Under the pieces are notes generated by a model. It was not told the origin of the DNA, made no database searches, and saw only the letters and a program-made list of their open reading frames with translations. Of a stretch of DNA of 40,847 nt, positions 26,644 to 37,742 are shown in pieces (the stretch's first letter is position 1; each line of letters starts with the position of its first letter). Both the position numbers and the translations under genes were made by a program. Source of the stretch: Oscillospiraceae bacterium (GTDB taxonomy: Bacteria; Bacillota; Clostridia; Oscillospirales; Oscillospiraceae); the NCBI GenBank assembly GCA_009779845.1, contig WRBE01000022.1, forward strand, positions 1 to 40,847. The letters run 5' to 3'.

Positions 26644-26693
26644 TATAGTCGATGAACTGCGAAGACATTCCGCTTCCCAGTTCATCGACTATA
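26644..26693 (+). promoter_or_regulatory. Leader hairpin at the 5' end of the soj mRNA
   Basis: A perfect 16-bp stem (26644-26659 with 26678-26693) closes an 18-base loop that contains a smaller GAAG/CTTC pairing. It starts within about 6 nt of the expected transcript start and ends 18 bp before the soj ribosome binding site. It has no T-run, so it is more likely an mRNA-protecting or regulatory structure than a terminator. Confidence 0.7.
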
Positions 26694-26726
26694 TTAGACC
26701 TAAGATTCGACAGGAGAGAACCTTTC

Positions 26727-27485
26727 ATGGGCAAAATTATTGCAATCACCAACCAAAAAGGCGGCGTAGGCAAGACCACCACTTGCATCAATTTGGTCTG
26801 CGCCTTAACCCAGCTAGGCAAAAAAGTGCTTCTCTGTGACACAGACCCCCAAGGCAATGCCACCACCGGCATGGGCGTGGACAAGAACACCGTATCGCCC
26901 AGTGTGTATGATGTGCTAATCAATGGCACAAACGCAAAGGATGCCATTGTGCGCACCAAGTTCGGAGACCTGCTTCCCTCTAACCGTGTGCTGGCCGGGG
27001 CAGGGGTAGAGCTAGTCACCATGGAACATCGGGAATATCGCTTGCGGCAAGCACTGTCGCCTCTGCGGGAGCAGTACGACTTTATTTTTCTTGATTGCCC
27101 ACCGTCACTAGAGATGCTGACCATCAACGCCCTTTGCGCTGCCGAGGGGATTATTGTTCCCATCCAGTGTGAGTACTTTGCCCTGCAAGGGCTGGGCGAC
27201 TTGGTCAGTAGTCTTCGGGCCATCAAGCGGGGCCTGAACCCGGACTTAGACATTGAAGGGGTGCTTCTTACCATGTACAACGGGCGCACCAACCTGTCGC
27301 TTCAAGTGGCGGCTGAGGTGAAAAAGTTCTTTGTGGGCAAGGTGTACAAAGTGGTCATCCCGCGCACCGTGCGGCTCAGTGAAGCCCCCAGTCACGGCAA
27401 GCCGGTGCTGGTCTACGACCCTAGCAACAAAGGTTCCTTGGCCTATCGAGAACTCGCCAAAGAAATTGCGGCGCAAAATACATAA
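26727..27485 (+). CDS. soj: Chromosome partitioning ATPase ParA (Soj)
   Basis: The start is the ATG at 26727 (MGKIIAITNQ), with AGGAGA 9 bp upstream; the longer frame would begin in the leader hairpin. The 252-residue protein has the deviant Walker A motif KGGVGKTTT near residues 11-19, LLCDTDPQGN, and FIFLDCPPSLEML. ParA/Soj binds DNA and works with ParB and parS in segregating chromosome origins; in Bacillus it also regulates DnaA. It heads the operon with spo0J and serS. Confidence 0.97.
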   Translation: MGKIIAITNQKGGVGKTTTCINLVCALTQLGKKVLLCDTDPQGNATTGMGVDKNTVSPSVYDVLINGTNAKDAIVRTKFGDLLPSNRVLAGAGVELVTMEHREYRLRQALSPLREQYDFIFLDCPPSLEMLTINALCAAEGIIVPIQCEYFALQGLGDLVSSLRAIKRGLNPDLDIEGVLLTMYNGRTNLSLQVAAEVKKFFVGKVYKVVIPRTVRLSEAPSHGKPVLVYDPSNKGSLAYRELAKEIAAQNT

Positions 27486-27516
27486 CACATTATTCTATAC
27501 ATAAGGAGGAGCAGAC

Positions 27517-28392
27517 ATGGCCCCCAAAGGCGGACTAGGAACAGGGCTCGGCGCTATCTTCGGCGATGCCGCCCTGTCAAACGACGAACAAACGGATTTT
27601 ATCCATATTCCCATCAGCAAAGTAGAAGCCAACCAAAACCAACCCCGGAAACATTTTGATGAGGTGGCGTTGCAAGAGTTAGTGGAATCCATCAAAGAAC
27701 ACGGCATCATCTCGCCTTTAGCTGTACGGCGGCTGGACTCTGGCTATTACCAAATTATCGCTGGAGAGCGGCGGTGGCGGGCGGCCCGGCAAGCGGGCTT
27801 GCATGAGGTTCCTTGCCGCATTTTAGAAGCGGATGACCAAACAGTAGCCGAGCTTGCCCTCATTGAGAACCTGCAACGGGAAGACTTAAATCCCCTAGAG
27901 GAAGCCGAAGGCTACAAGGTGCTGTTAGACGACTTTGGCCTCACCCAAGAAGAAGCAGCCCAGCGGGTGGGGAAGGCCCGGCCCACGGTGGCCAATGCTC
28001 TGCGGTTGCTCTCCCTTGGCAAAGAAATCAAAGAGTTTTTAGAGCAAGGCGTTCTCTCTGCGGGCCACGCCCGGGCGTTGATGAAACTCAAAAGCCAAGA
28101 CCAGCAACTGGCCCTCGCCCAAAAAGTAGTGGAAGAAGGGTTGTCCGTCCGGCAGGTAGAGCGGTTGGCAGAACGGGAAAGCCAAGAGGAAAAGCCCCCC
28201 AAGCCAAAACCCTTCGTAGACTACACCAAAGAAGTAGAAGACCGCCTGTCTCGGAGTTTGGGCCGCAAGGTGAAAATTATAGCGGGCCGCAAGCGGGGCC
28301 GACTGGAAATTGATTATTACGACCCCGATGACCTAGAAGTGGTCATTGATGCATTAGAATCACTCAAGCTCGCCAAAGGAGGACAAGCGTAG
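27517..28392 (+). CDS. spo0J: Chromosome partitioning protein ParB (Spo0J)
   Basis: The ATG follows AGGAGG. The 291-residue protein has the ParB N-terminal CTP-binding motifs GERRWRAARQAG and ENLQREDLNPLEEA. A helix-turn-helix follows (LTQEEAAQRVGKARPTVANA), and a C-terminal dimerisation domain. It loads at the parS sites 1 kb upstream and spreads along the DNA. The adjacent perfect parS sites make this a chromosomal partition locus, usually found near the replication origin. It ends 2 bp before serS. Confidence 0.97.
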   Translation: MAPKGGLGTGLGAIFGDAALSNDEQTDFIHIPISKVEANQNQPRKHFDEVALQELVESIKEHGIISPLAVRRLDSGYYQIIAGERRWRAARQAGLHEVPCRILEADDQTVAELALIENLQREDLNPLEEAEGYKVLLDDFGLTQEEAAQRVGKARPTVANALRLLSLGKEIKEFLEQGVLSAGHARALMKLKSQDQQLALAQKVVEEGLSVRQVERLAERESQEEKPPKPKPFVDYTKEVEDRLSRSLGRKVKIIAGRKRGRLEIDYYDPDDLEVVIDALESLKLAKGGQA

Positions 28393-28394
28393 TC

Positions 28395-29684
28395 ATGTTA
28401 GATATTCGACTAATCCGAGAAGATGCCGCCGGTGTAAAAGCGGCCTTATTGAAAAAAGAGGTGGATGCCTCTGCTGCCATTGACGATATCCTAGAACTGG
28501 ACACCCGGCGGCGGGAGCTGATTCAGGCGACTGAAGAGCAAAAATCCGAGCAGAACAAAGTATCCAAACAAATCCCCGCCATGAAAAAAGCGGGGGAGGA
28601 CACGACAGAAATCATGGCCCAAATGAAGACCTTGTCTGAGTCTATCAAGGCCCAAGACAGCGCATTGCGGGACGTGGACGGCGCACTCAAAGGTCTCATG
28701 CTGGGTCTGCCCAACATGCCAGACCCAGACTTGCCCGGCGGCGGAAAAGAAAACAACGAAGAACTCCGTACCTTCGGCGTACCGAAAGTGTTTGATTTTG
28801 AGCCGCAAAATCATGTAGACCTCTGCACCAATCTGGGTCTCATCGACTATGAGCGGGGTGCCAAAATCGCCGGGAGTGGCTTTTGGGTCTATCGTGGCAT
28901 GGGTGCCCGGTTAGAGTGGGCGTTGCTCAACTACTTTATTGATACGCACTTAGGCGATGGGTACGAGCTTGTTTTGGTGCCCCATCTGCTCAACTACGAT
29001 GCAGGCGTTACAGCGGGACAGTTCCCAAAGTTTGAAAATGACGTGTTCTTGCTCCAACATGACGAGGGTGAGCAAAAGCGGTTCCTGTTGCCCACCTCAG
29101 AAACTGCGCTGGTAAGCTTGCACCAGAATGAGATTCTCACGGAGGCAGAGCTTCCTAAAAAATATATCTCCTACACCCCTTGCTACCGCAGAGAGGCCGG
29201 AAGTTACCGCGCCGATGAGCGGGGCATGATTCGCGGCCATCAGTTTAACAAGGTCGAGATGGTACAATACACTCGCCCAGAGGACTCTGACGCCGCTTTT
29301 GATGAGCTGGTGGACAAAGCGGAGACACTGGTGAGAAACCTAGGCTTCCACTTCCGCACCGTGCGCCTAGCGGCAGGGGATTGCAGTGCCTCTATGGCGA
29401 GAACCTATGACATTGAGATTCACATCCCGTCTATGGAGGGGTATAAAGAGGTGTCCAGCGTCTCTAACGCTCGGGACTATCAAGCCCGCCGCGGCATGGT
29501 GCGCTTCCGCCGGGAAGAGACCGGCAAGCCGGAATTGCTCCATACGCTGAACGGCTCCGGCCTCGCCACCAGCCGGATTTTGCCTGCGATTGTAGAGCAG
29601 AATCAGCAAGCAGACGGTAGCGTTGTTGTGCCGGAAGTGCTGCGGCCTTATTTGGGTGGGGTAGAGGTGTTGGTGAAGCCTTAG
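28395..29684 (+). CDS. serS: Seryl-tRNA synthetase
   Basis: The 429-residue protein begins with a helical tRNA-binding arm (about 30-100). Class II motif 2 is YTPCYRREAGSYRADERG and motif 3 is NGSGLATSRILPAIVE. It charges tRNA-Ser and tRNA-Sec with serine. The start codon is 2 bp after the spo0J stop, so it is translated from the soj transcript. Confidence 0.98.
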   Translation: MLDIRLIREDAAGVKAALLKKEVDASAAIDDILELDTRRRELIQATEEQKSEQNKVSKQIPAMKKAGEDTTEIMAQMKTLSESIKAQDSALRDVDGALKGLMLGLPNMPDPDLPGGGKENNEELRTFGVPKVFDFEPQNHVDLCTNLGLIDYERGAKIAGSGFWVYRGMGARLEWALLNYFIDTHLGDGYELVLVPHLLNYDAGVTAGQFPKFENDVFLLQHDEGEQKRFLLPTSETALVSLHQNEILTEAELPKKYISYTPCYRREAGSYRADERGMIRGHQFNKVEMVQYTRPEDSDAAFDELVDKAETLVRNLGFHFRTVRLAAGDCSASMARTYDIEIHIPSMEGYKEVSSVSNARDYQARRGMVRFRREETGKPELLHTLNGSGLATSRILPAIVEQNQQADGSVVVPEVLRPYLGGVEVLVKP

Positions 29685-29706
29685 CCCACACACTGGAAAC
29701 AGTTGT

Positions 29707-29743
29707 AAAAAATAGAGGGCCGTCCTTATACAAGGACGGCCCT
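29707..29743 (-). terminator. Terminator, best oriented for the minus-strand gene, between convergent genes
   Basis: A perfect 12-bp stem (29716-29727 with 29732-29743) has six consecutive T residues downstream on the minus strand (plus-strand A-run 29707-29712). Downstream on the plus strand there is no T-run, so it serves the 29788-30681 gene well and serS less well. Confidence 0.85.
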
Positions 29744-29787
29744 TGATCTATAGAAGGGAATAGGACAAGCACAAGGTTCGCCCCCGC

Positions 29788-30681
29788 TTACCCTGTATAC
29801 CCGCTCATAAAATCCCAATGGATACCAAACTTATCCACCAAAGAAGCATAGGCGGAGCAATATGTGGTGTCGTTGCCTAGGGGTGTCACAATGGTTGCAC
29901 CATTGGCCATGCTCTCATAAGCGGCACATAGCTCTTCTACAGATTCAAATTCAACCAAAAGGGACACCGGGGACGCTTTGCCTTGTGTGTTTTCTTTTAA
30001 TATGCCCTCTGCATCGTCACCTAACGAAATCAGGCGGTTCCCAATCACCATTTCGGCATAAAAAACGAAATCTTTTTCGCTTTCTTCATATTGTAAATCC
30101 TTCGGGTCTGCGTCTGAATAATGCAGTTTTGTGATAAGCTCTGCACCAAAGGCTTTTTTGTAGAGTTCTATGGCTTGATTACATTGTCCGCGAAAGGCAA
30201 GGCCGGGTGTAAGGGTCAGCATGGGTTTTTTCTCTGCCTCTTTCAATATGCCCACCGCCTCTGACTCGTCGTCGGCAAAGAACAGGTTATACCGCTCCGT
30301 ATGAAAACGCAACAGGCAAAATGCAGGGTCGTCCGGGCCGCTCCACATGTGTGTCATCAGCTCAAACCATGAGTCTTGTTTGGCTGTAATATCGGTCACG
30401 ATTTCAACGGTGCCTACGAGGGTGATGTTGTATTCGCTGGTGGCAATACACACACTGGCACGATTACACACCGCAATCCGCTGTGCTTTGTTGCTGTCCG
30501 GCGAAGTAGCAAACGTCATCCAATTGATCCCATCCGCTTTTGCAATGGTTAACGCCGAAGCCGTGGGATAGCCGTTTTCATCCAGCAGGGAAAGAACAGC
30601 ATACCCTTCCATGCCGCCACCGACATAATTTGCCTTTGAAGCAACAACCTCTCCTGCTCTTTTAATAATATTTTGGTTCAT
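29788..30681 (-). CDS. Fusion of flavin-type split-barrel (general stress protein 26-like) and PhnB-like VOC domains
   Basis: I use the ATG at 30681 (MNQNIIKRAG), about 12 bp after AAAGG. Residues 1-145 resemble a pyridoxamine-phosphate-oxidase-like split barrel (GYPTASALTIAK, INWMTFATSPDSNKAQ). Residues 150-297 form a VOC domain of the PhnB/3-demethylubiquinone-methyltransferase-like group (LTPGLAFRGQCNQAIELYKKAFGAE, ending WDFMSGY). Separate proteins of both kinds are common; fused in one chain they are less so. No catalytic role can be named. It stands alone between convergent serS and the lipoprotein gene. Confidence 0.85.
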   Translation of the reverse strand: MNQNIIKRAGEVVASKANYVGGGMEGYAVLSLLDENGYPTASALTIAKADGINWMTFATSPDSNKAQRIAVCNRASVCIATSEYNITLVGTVEIVTDITAKQDSWFELMTHMWSGPDDPAFCLLRFHTERYNLFFADDESEAVGILKEAEKKPMLTLTPGLAFRGQCNQAIELYKKAFGAELITKLHYSDADPKDLQYEESEKDFVFYAEMVIGNRLISLGDDAEGILKENTQGKASPVSLLVEFESVEELCAAYESMANGATIVTPLGNDTTYCSAYASLVDKFGIHWDFMSGYTG

Positions 30682-30883
30682 AATACGCACAACCTTTCTG
30701 TTTTCGATACGACTATATCACAGCAAACACGACAACGGTATGTCTTGTTTGAAAGATGCTACAGGGTTTGTCCCCTATAGTATGCGGTCTGGCTGTTCGA
30801 GTATAAGGGCACTTGTTTTTTACGCAACTCCACATCCGGCAAAGTTATTTCCGAAAACTTCTTTGAGAAAGCCAATTATGCGG

Positions 30884-31285
30884 CTATCCTCTCCAGCATA
30901 TCTCACTGATAACATAATCTTGTTTGAACCAATAGGGATGGTATTCCCATGAAATCTCAACCGCCTGCCCTGTTGTTCGATTGTCGATGGAAAATCCACT
31001 TTTGCTTATGTAGGTAGAGTCTTGCAACATTGCTTCAGTGGAATCGTATTCATAGATGGAAATCACTTCATCTTCGATACGAATATGCCTTGCATTTACG
31101 GACAGCCAACTGGCGGCGTCTGTACCACTTTCTTCAAAGGAAAAACCATTTGTTTCCAGCAACTCTAAAAACGCAGTATAATGCAACGCATTATGAAAAC
31201 GCTCTGGCTGGTTGTCTCCACTACAAGCGACAAATATTAGGCCAAACAGAAGCACCGCAAACAAAAGGGCTATTATTTTTTTCAC
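30884..31285 (-). CDS. Small lipoprotein of unknown function
   Basis: The start is a GTG (MKKIIALLF) with AGGAGG 8 bp upstream; the ATG nine bases earlier is out of use because it runs straight into TGA. The 133-residue protein has a lipoprotein signal peptide with lipobox FVAC, whose cysteine at about residue 21 would carry the lipid. The remainder (HYTAFLELLETNGFSFEESG) has no family that I recognise. It lies downstream of the groEL terminator. Confidence 0.8.
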   Translation of the reverse strand: MKKIIALLFAVLLFGLIFVACSGDNQPERFHNALHYTAFLELLETNGFSFEESGTDAASWLSVNARHIRIEDEVISIYEYDSTEAMLQDSTYISKSGFSIDNRTTGQAVEISWEYHPYWFKQDYVISEICWRG

Positions 31286-31385
31286 ATGCTCATCCTCCTT
31301 ATATCAATACAGACGAACGAAAATAAAAACTGTTCCTACGATTTCAATACCATTCGCAAATAATTATATCACACAATTGGCGCAG

Positions 31386-31424
31386 GAAAAAGCCCGGTTC
31401 CGGGAACATTCCTCCCGAAACCGG
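31386..31424 (-). terminator. Terminator of the groES-groEL operon
   Basis: A 12-bp stem with one mismatch (31394-31405 with 31413-31424) is followed on the minus strand by GCTTTTTCC, 22 bp after the groEL stop. Confidence 0.85.
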
Positions 31425-31445
31425 ACCAAATTATATATCGAGGGA

Positions 31446-33460
<2,015 letters not shown>

Positions 33461-33464
33461 CGCT

Positions 33465-33493
33465 TCTATAATCATAAAGGATGTAACCGTCAA
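33465..33493 (-). promoter_or_regulatory. Sigma-A promoter of groES-groEL
   Basis: On the minus strand TTGACG (33488-33493) and TATAGA (33465-33470) are 17 bp apart, immediately upstream of the CIRCE element. Confidence 0.8.
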
Positions 33494-33700
33494 ACGCAAC
33501 TATAAATTTCCCCAAATATTGGAAAATTTATGCCTTGATTTTTGTTCTGCCGGAATAATCCGGGTTTACGAAGCTAAATTGGCTATTTCCTCTCATTTAT
33601 GCCGATTTGCTCTCCTTCGACAAAAGCGTTCGTTTTGCTCACCGTTGTGGGCTCAATATCCGATGCCTTTTTCAGCCTGCGGGCACCGATAACAGCCGTA

Positions 33701-34639
33701 TCATATCCTATCACTATAGGGCAACGACTTTATATAGCTTTCCATATAACCCCAATCGGGCACGCCCTGTGGTGTAACCGGGAGACGCACCTTTATTTTT
33801 TCAATGCGTTTTGAGCCTAGCTTGCGACCATACCCATACTTAAATTTTTCTTGTCTAATAATTGTTTTTAAAAACAGACCTACATACTGATCCATATGAA
33901 ATCGTGGTGTTAGTATCCTAACATCATCAGGGGATGCACAGTATGCTTTTGCCTGATAAAAAGTTGCACCAACGGAACCGTTTCTGGCAATTGTTAATGT
34001 ATTTGGTTGCTGCGAAGGGGTTGCATCAATATAGGCCGTAATGCCATTATGTTCAGATGACGACGCAACATATGGTGTAGTGCCAGTATCGCTATTTAAT
34101 AAATTTCGATCAGCGGATGTCGTTATAAAGAAGAGTTCGTTTAGAGAGAACTCTTCCCACTTATCAGTCTCCAATGATGGACTTCTAGAGTTCGACCGCA
34201 TCGTGGTAATGGGTTTAATCCGTGCATCTACTACCCATTGCGGGAGATTATCCGGCAGATCAATATCCTTTAGCGTTTTATTTGCTTGTCTGCCGTAACT
34301 ATACCTATAGGCGTTGGCTTTTATGCACATGCAATAATATAGCTTTTCCGCAAGTGTCATTTCTGTCTTTGGTGTAAGTACATATAAATCTCGCCCACTA
34401 TAATATGGCTTTGCCTGTACAAATGTTTCGAGTACACTACCGCCACCAGCACAGCTTAATGTTCCTGCGGATTGCGGCTCAACGCCATCAATTTTTTTAA
34501 CGATAGCTACAACACCATTGTTATTTGATGTTCGAGCAACAAAATTAACGCCGTCTACATCGTTAGCGGATGTTGTTTCACATGTCATTAACTCAAGATT
34601 GACACCGTATTGCACATCAAATAAATCTTTAACTTTCAT
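33701..34639 (-). CDS. DNA specificity subunit (BcgB-like/HsdS-like)
   Basis: The start is the ATG at 34639 (MKVKDLFDVQ), overlapping the methyltransferase stop by 11 bp and preceded by GGTGA. The 312-residue protein has two target-recognition repeats. The first runs from VKDLFDVQYGVN to KTLKDIDLP, the second from FSLNELFFITTSADR to RIEKIKVRLPV. Each ends in a GYGR- or SYGR-type segment before the conserved helix. Such two-TRD proteins choose the DNA sequence recognised by type I and BcgI-like enzymes. The length is close to BcgB. The region is AT-richer than its surroundings, fitting horizontal transfer. Confidence 0.85.
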   Translation of the reverse strand: MKVKDLFDVQYGVNLELMTCETTSANDVDGVNFVARTSNNNGVVAIVKKIDGVEPQSAGTLSCAGGGSVLETFVQAKPYYSGRDLYVLTPKTEMTLAEKLYYCMCIKANAYRYSYGRQANKTLKDIDLPDNLPQWVVDARIKPITTMRSNSRSPSLETDKWEEFSLNELFFITTSADRNLLNSDTGTTPYVASSSEHNGITAYIDATPSQQPNTLTIARNGSVGATFYQAKAYCASPDDVRILTPRFHMDQYVGLFLKTIIRQEKFKYGYGRKLGSKRIEKIKVRLPVTPQGVPDWGYMESYIKSLPYSDRI

Positions 34640-36494
34640 TGACTTCACCCGCCTTTACGAGATAAGCTAAATAGTCATTTACCGTTTTTTGAAAATCGTC
34701 TTGTGTCAACCGGCTATAATCCGTTTTCATGTATGCTTCACACAGCCATTCATCACTATGCGTAACAGATTGCCGTGCGGAAAATCCGTCCACAATGTCT
34801 CGGTTGCGGTAAAGCTTGAGCCACTCTTCCTCAATACCTTTCCATGTACCATAATAATCAATGCGCCCTAATTTTTTGCGCTTTACAAATCCATCATTTT
34901 TGCAATAACCGAAGAATGTTTCAAAACTGCTATCGTGGGGCTTATGTGCTTCCCACACCATAACACAGGGGTTTGTTCCTGTTGGGTAAAAAATATCATC
35001 AGGCATAGAAAATACAGCGTTCAAGGTGTGTTTTTTGAACAGTCTTTCTCGAACGTCCTTAAATTTCGTTCCAATAGCACAACTCATAGGCACGACAACA
35101 ACACCCTTGCCGCCGATTGTTAGCATTTCAAGTAACTGTTCTACAAACTCTAATTCAGACTTATCCGTTTGTGAGTAAGGGGGATTCATAAGTCCGATAT
35201 TTACATTCTTTGATTTGACTTCTTTTGCGATATCGACATTGAAACAATCGCCTTTGTAAATATTCGATTTTCCATCTTGACGAATTATCATATTAGCAAT
35301 GGCAAGTGTATAAAGTCCGTCATCAAATTCTATACCATATAGCTGTTCTTTGCGTATTCTCTCTACCTCTTCGGGATTGGCATTTTTGAACATTTGGCTC
35401 ATAGCCGTTACAAGGAAAGAACCCGAGCCGCAACAAATATCAATAACACGACTATTTGTGTTCACACCCGCTAAATTACACATAAATTCAGTCAAATGCT
35501 GAGGGGTAAGGACGATACCCAGACCACTACCATCACCACCTGAGTATTTTATGAACTCATGATAAAATACACCAAGTGCATCAACTGTACTGTCGGCATA
35601 ATCCATCATAGGCTTAATTTTCAATTCAAGTTGCTCAATATACCAATTGATAGACTTTTTTTGAATAAGTGGTATGCTTGCAAATTTTGTATTGTCTTGC
35701 AGAGTCTTGAAAACCTGCTTTATATAAGTGGCTCTATCGCTTTTGATGCCGCTATTTTTTAATACGCCTTCAATGGCGGTCTGTATACTGGACATAACTG
35801 CTTTGAAAGAAGGCAAGTTAGCATACATCTTACAAAAATCATCATCAGAAAGTGCAATTAGAATCCCGGCGATAAAGATCGGCTTATGGGCTTCTACTAC
35901 CTTAATCTCTCTCAAACAATCGTGCATTTCAATCGCTGTTTCTCGAATTTCATCAAGCGAATAGTCCTTTTGCAATTTTTCGCCTTTGATAAGCTTGATA
36001 TAGTTTTTAGGCTCTAAAATAATGTCGGTTGCTTTTTTTAACGGCAGATAAGTATCTTGCCCTTTTAACCAATGGAAGGCATCTACCTTCATGTTTGCAA
36101 GTGTCGTTCCGCTTATGGCTACGGCGATCACGTTATATTCTTCTTTGAGAAATTTTGCATAGTAAAGCACACCGTCAACGGCGAAACCACGAGGGCTACT
36201 TAAATCATCGCTTCTGTGTTTTTTAACGATGCTTTTACACTCAACAACGATGATTGTATTTGCGTCATCATTCATTGTAATAATGTATTCGGGTTTCGCC
36301 TTGCCGCTGCCACCCTGTGAAAAATCATCTAGGGTACAATGGATAGGTTTCCCGCCAGCCTTCTTCAAAAGCTTCTCAACTTTATCAACAGAGGGCACAT
36401 CACCCTGTGGGAAAACATATCCCCAACCATTATCGCCCAACTCGCATTTCATTTCTCGTAGTGTAAGGCTTTCGGTGTATTGTTCTATCGCCAT
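34629..36494 (-). CDS. BcgI-like restriction-modification enzyme: nuclease plus N6-adenine methyltransferase
   Basis: The start is the ATG at 36494 (MAIEQYTESL), with GGGAGGG 8 bp upstream. The 621-residue protein begins with a probable PD-(D/E)xK nuclease domain: PEYIITM at about 68-74 and VVECK at 83-87. A helical region and an adenine-methyltransferase domain follow, with SAM-binding motif DICCGSGSFL and catalytic motif NPPYS. This order and size match BcgA of type IIB enzymes, which cut on both sides of their target and also methylate it. No separate HsdR gene is present, consistent with cutting by this fused subunit. It forms an operon with the specificity gene. Confidence 0.85.
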   Translation of the reverse strand: MAIEQYTESLTLREMKCELGDNGWGYVFPQGDVPSVDKVEKLLKKAGGKPIHCTLDDFSQGGSGKAKPEYIITMNDDANTIIVVECKSIVKKHRSDDLSSPRGFAVDGVLYYAKFLKEEYNVIAVAISGTTLANMKVDAFHWLKGQDTYLPLKKATDIILEPKNYIKLIKGEKLQKDYSLDEIRETAIEMHDCLREIKVVEAHKPIFIAGILIALSDDDFCKMYANLPSFKAVMSSIQTAIEGVLKNSGIKSDRATYIKQVFKTLQDNTKFASIPLIQKKSINWYIEQLELKIKPMMDYADSTVDALGVFYHEFIKYSGGDGSGLGIVLTPQHLTEFMCNLAGVNTNSRVIDICCGSGSFLVTAMSQMFKNANPEEVERIRKEQLYGIEFDDGLYTLAIANMIIRQDGKSNIYKGDCFNVDIAKEVKSKNVNIGLMNPPYSQTDKSELEFVEQLLEMLTIGGKGVVVVPMSCAIGTKFKDVRERLFKKHTLNAVFSMPDDIFYPTGTNPCVMVWEAHKPHDSSFETFFGYCKNDGFVKRKKLGRIDYYGTWKGIEEEWLKLYRNRDIVDGFSARQSVTHSDEWLCEAYMKTDYSRLTQDDFQKTVNDYLAYLVKAGEVNES

Positions 36495-36640
36495 AGCAAG
36501 CACCCTCCCTTTACATCTTAATAATGCCTGATGATTTTATTAATTCTATCATACCTAAGGTGAATTTTCTACACTTTTGCCCAAAATCTATCATTCTATC
36601 CCTTGACAGCTCACCCCGCAACATGCTTGATTGCTTTATC

Positions 36641-37561
36641 TCAAGCCTCGCTTTTTCTAAAGTCGGCCCCGCGGGGTGCAAAAAAGTTCACTGCTTGCGG
36701 CAACAAGCGAAAGGAAACCTCCCGCCGCCGCAGGATTTCTCCGTCTACATTCACTACAAATTCATGGTCGGCACGGATGGTGGCTTGTTTGCCTTGCAGA
36801 TGTGTAATAACCCGGGGCACATCTCGAAACTTTCCTTTGGCATACTTTCCCACCACATAGGCGACCCCAAGTCGAGACACTTGTTTGGCCATGAGGATAT
36901 CCAACAACCCATCATCCGGCATGGCATCCGGCACCGGGGTGAACGCTCCGCCGTAACTGCGGCCGTTACAAAGGCAAATCAGGGTAATTTTCTGCCGATA
37001 GACCTTGTCCTCCACCTCAATCTCATACGGTTCGGCCACCCGCTTGATGACATTTGCCAGCAAGCTTACCACATAGGCACCCTTGCCCCCCACCAACGGC
37101 CAGTTACTATATTGATGCACATCCGCCCCGATTCTGGCATCTATGCCCACAGAACAGATATTGATGCCATATCGTCCGCCTGCATCAATAACATCTAGGG
37201 CCATGACCTCGGCATCCAGCAGTCTGTTTAGGTCAAAAAATAGTTCTCGACCCGTATCAAAGGTCTTAATAAAGTCATTCCCCGTCCCTGTCGGGAAATG
37301 GGTCACTGCCACATTGGTATATCCCACGGCACCATTTACGCACTCGTTGAGAGTACCGTCCCCGCCGCAGGCGTAGACCCGGACAGATTGTCCCTGTTTC
37401 GCCGCTTCTGTTACCTTGCGGATGGCGTCCTTCGGGCCGGTGGTTTCATATAGTTCCCACGGCTCCGGTTGGGCAGACATGACGGTTTGGATTGTTTGCC
37501 GGGCTTCCTCTGTTCGCCGTCCGCCGCCGGCGATGGGGTTTAGGATGAATAGGTGTCTCAT
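36641..37561 (-). CDS. Diacylglycerol kinase-type lipid kinase (YegS/DgkB family)
   Basis: The 306-residue protein starts with FILNPIAGGG and contains the nucleotide-binding motif GGDGTLNE near residue 66 and PTGTGNDF. C-terminal family segments are GGAFTPVPDAMPDDGLLD and HEFVVNVDGE. The family phosphorylates diacylglycerol or related lipids at the membrane for phospholipid recycling. The ribosome binding site AGGAG lies just upstream, and a promoter at 37607-37635. Confidence 0.92.
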   Translation of the reverse strand: MRHLFILNPIAGGGRRTEEARQTIQTVMSAQPEPWELYETTGPKDAIRKVTEAAKQGQSVRVYACGGDGTLNECVNGAVGYTNVAVTHFPTGTGNDFIKTFDTGRELFFDLNRLLDAEVMALDVIDAGGRYGINICSVGIDARIGADVHQYSNWPLVGGKGAYVVSLLANVIKRVAEPYEIEVEDKVYRQKITLICLCNGRSYGGAFTPVPDAMPDDGLLDILMAKQVSRLGVAYVVGKYAKGKFRDVPRVITHLQGKQATIRADHEFVVNVDGEILRRREVSFRLLPQAVNFFAPRGADFRKSEA

Positions 37562-37606
37562 ATGTGCTCCTGTGGGGGCTTTGAGTGTTTCGTATAGGGC
37601 TATGAT

Positions 37607-37635
37607 AGTATACCATGATTTTCTTTGTGAAGCAA
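37607..37635 (-). promoter_or_regulatory. Probable promoter of the lipid kinase gene
   Basis: On the minus strand TTGCTT (37630-37635) lies 17 bp before TATACT (37607-37612), about 45 bp from the start codon. The rest of the 37562-37870 gap holds short GC-poor sequence and the opposing promoter at 37743; no gene is seen in it. Confidence 0.55.
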
Positions 37636-37742
37636 AGGCGTAGCCACAAATGTTTTTTTCCGTCTTGTAGATGTGGGCATTGCACCCTACAGAGGGACAC
37701 AGGCTGATTGATAATCAACCCCTACAGTTAAAGATATGGGGA

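Noticed and set aside
29716-29743. Hairpin as the main serS terminator
   Set aside because: The T-run is on the opposite strand, so it better serves the convergent gene; a partial role for serS is still possible.
33701-36494. Type I restriction system that has lost its HsdR subunit
   Set aside because: The N-terminus of the methyltransferase carries its own nuclease-like motif (PEY then VECK), and both protein sizes fit the two-subunit BcgI type better. The type I reading cannot be fully excluded.
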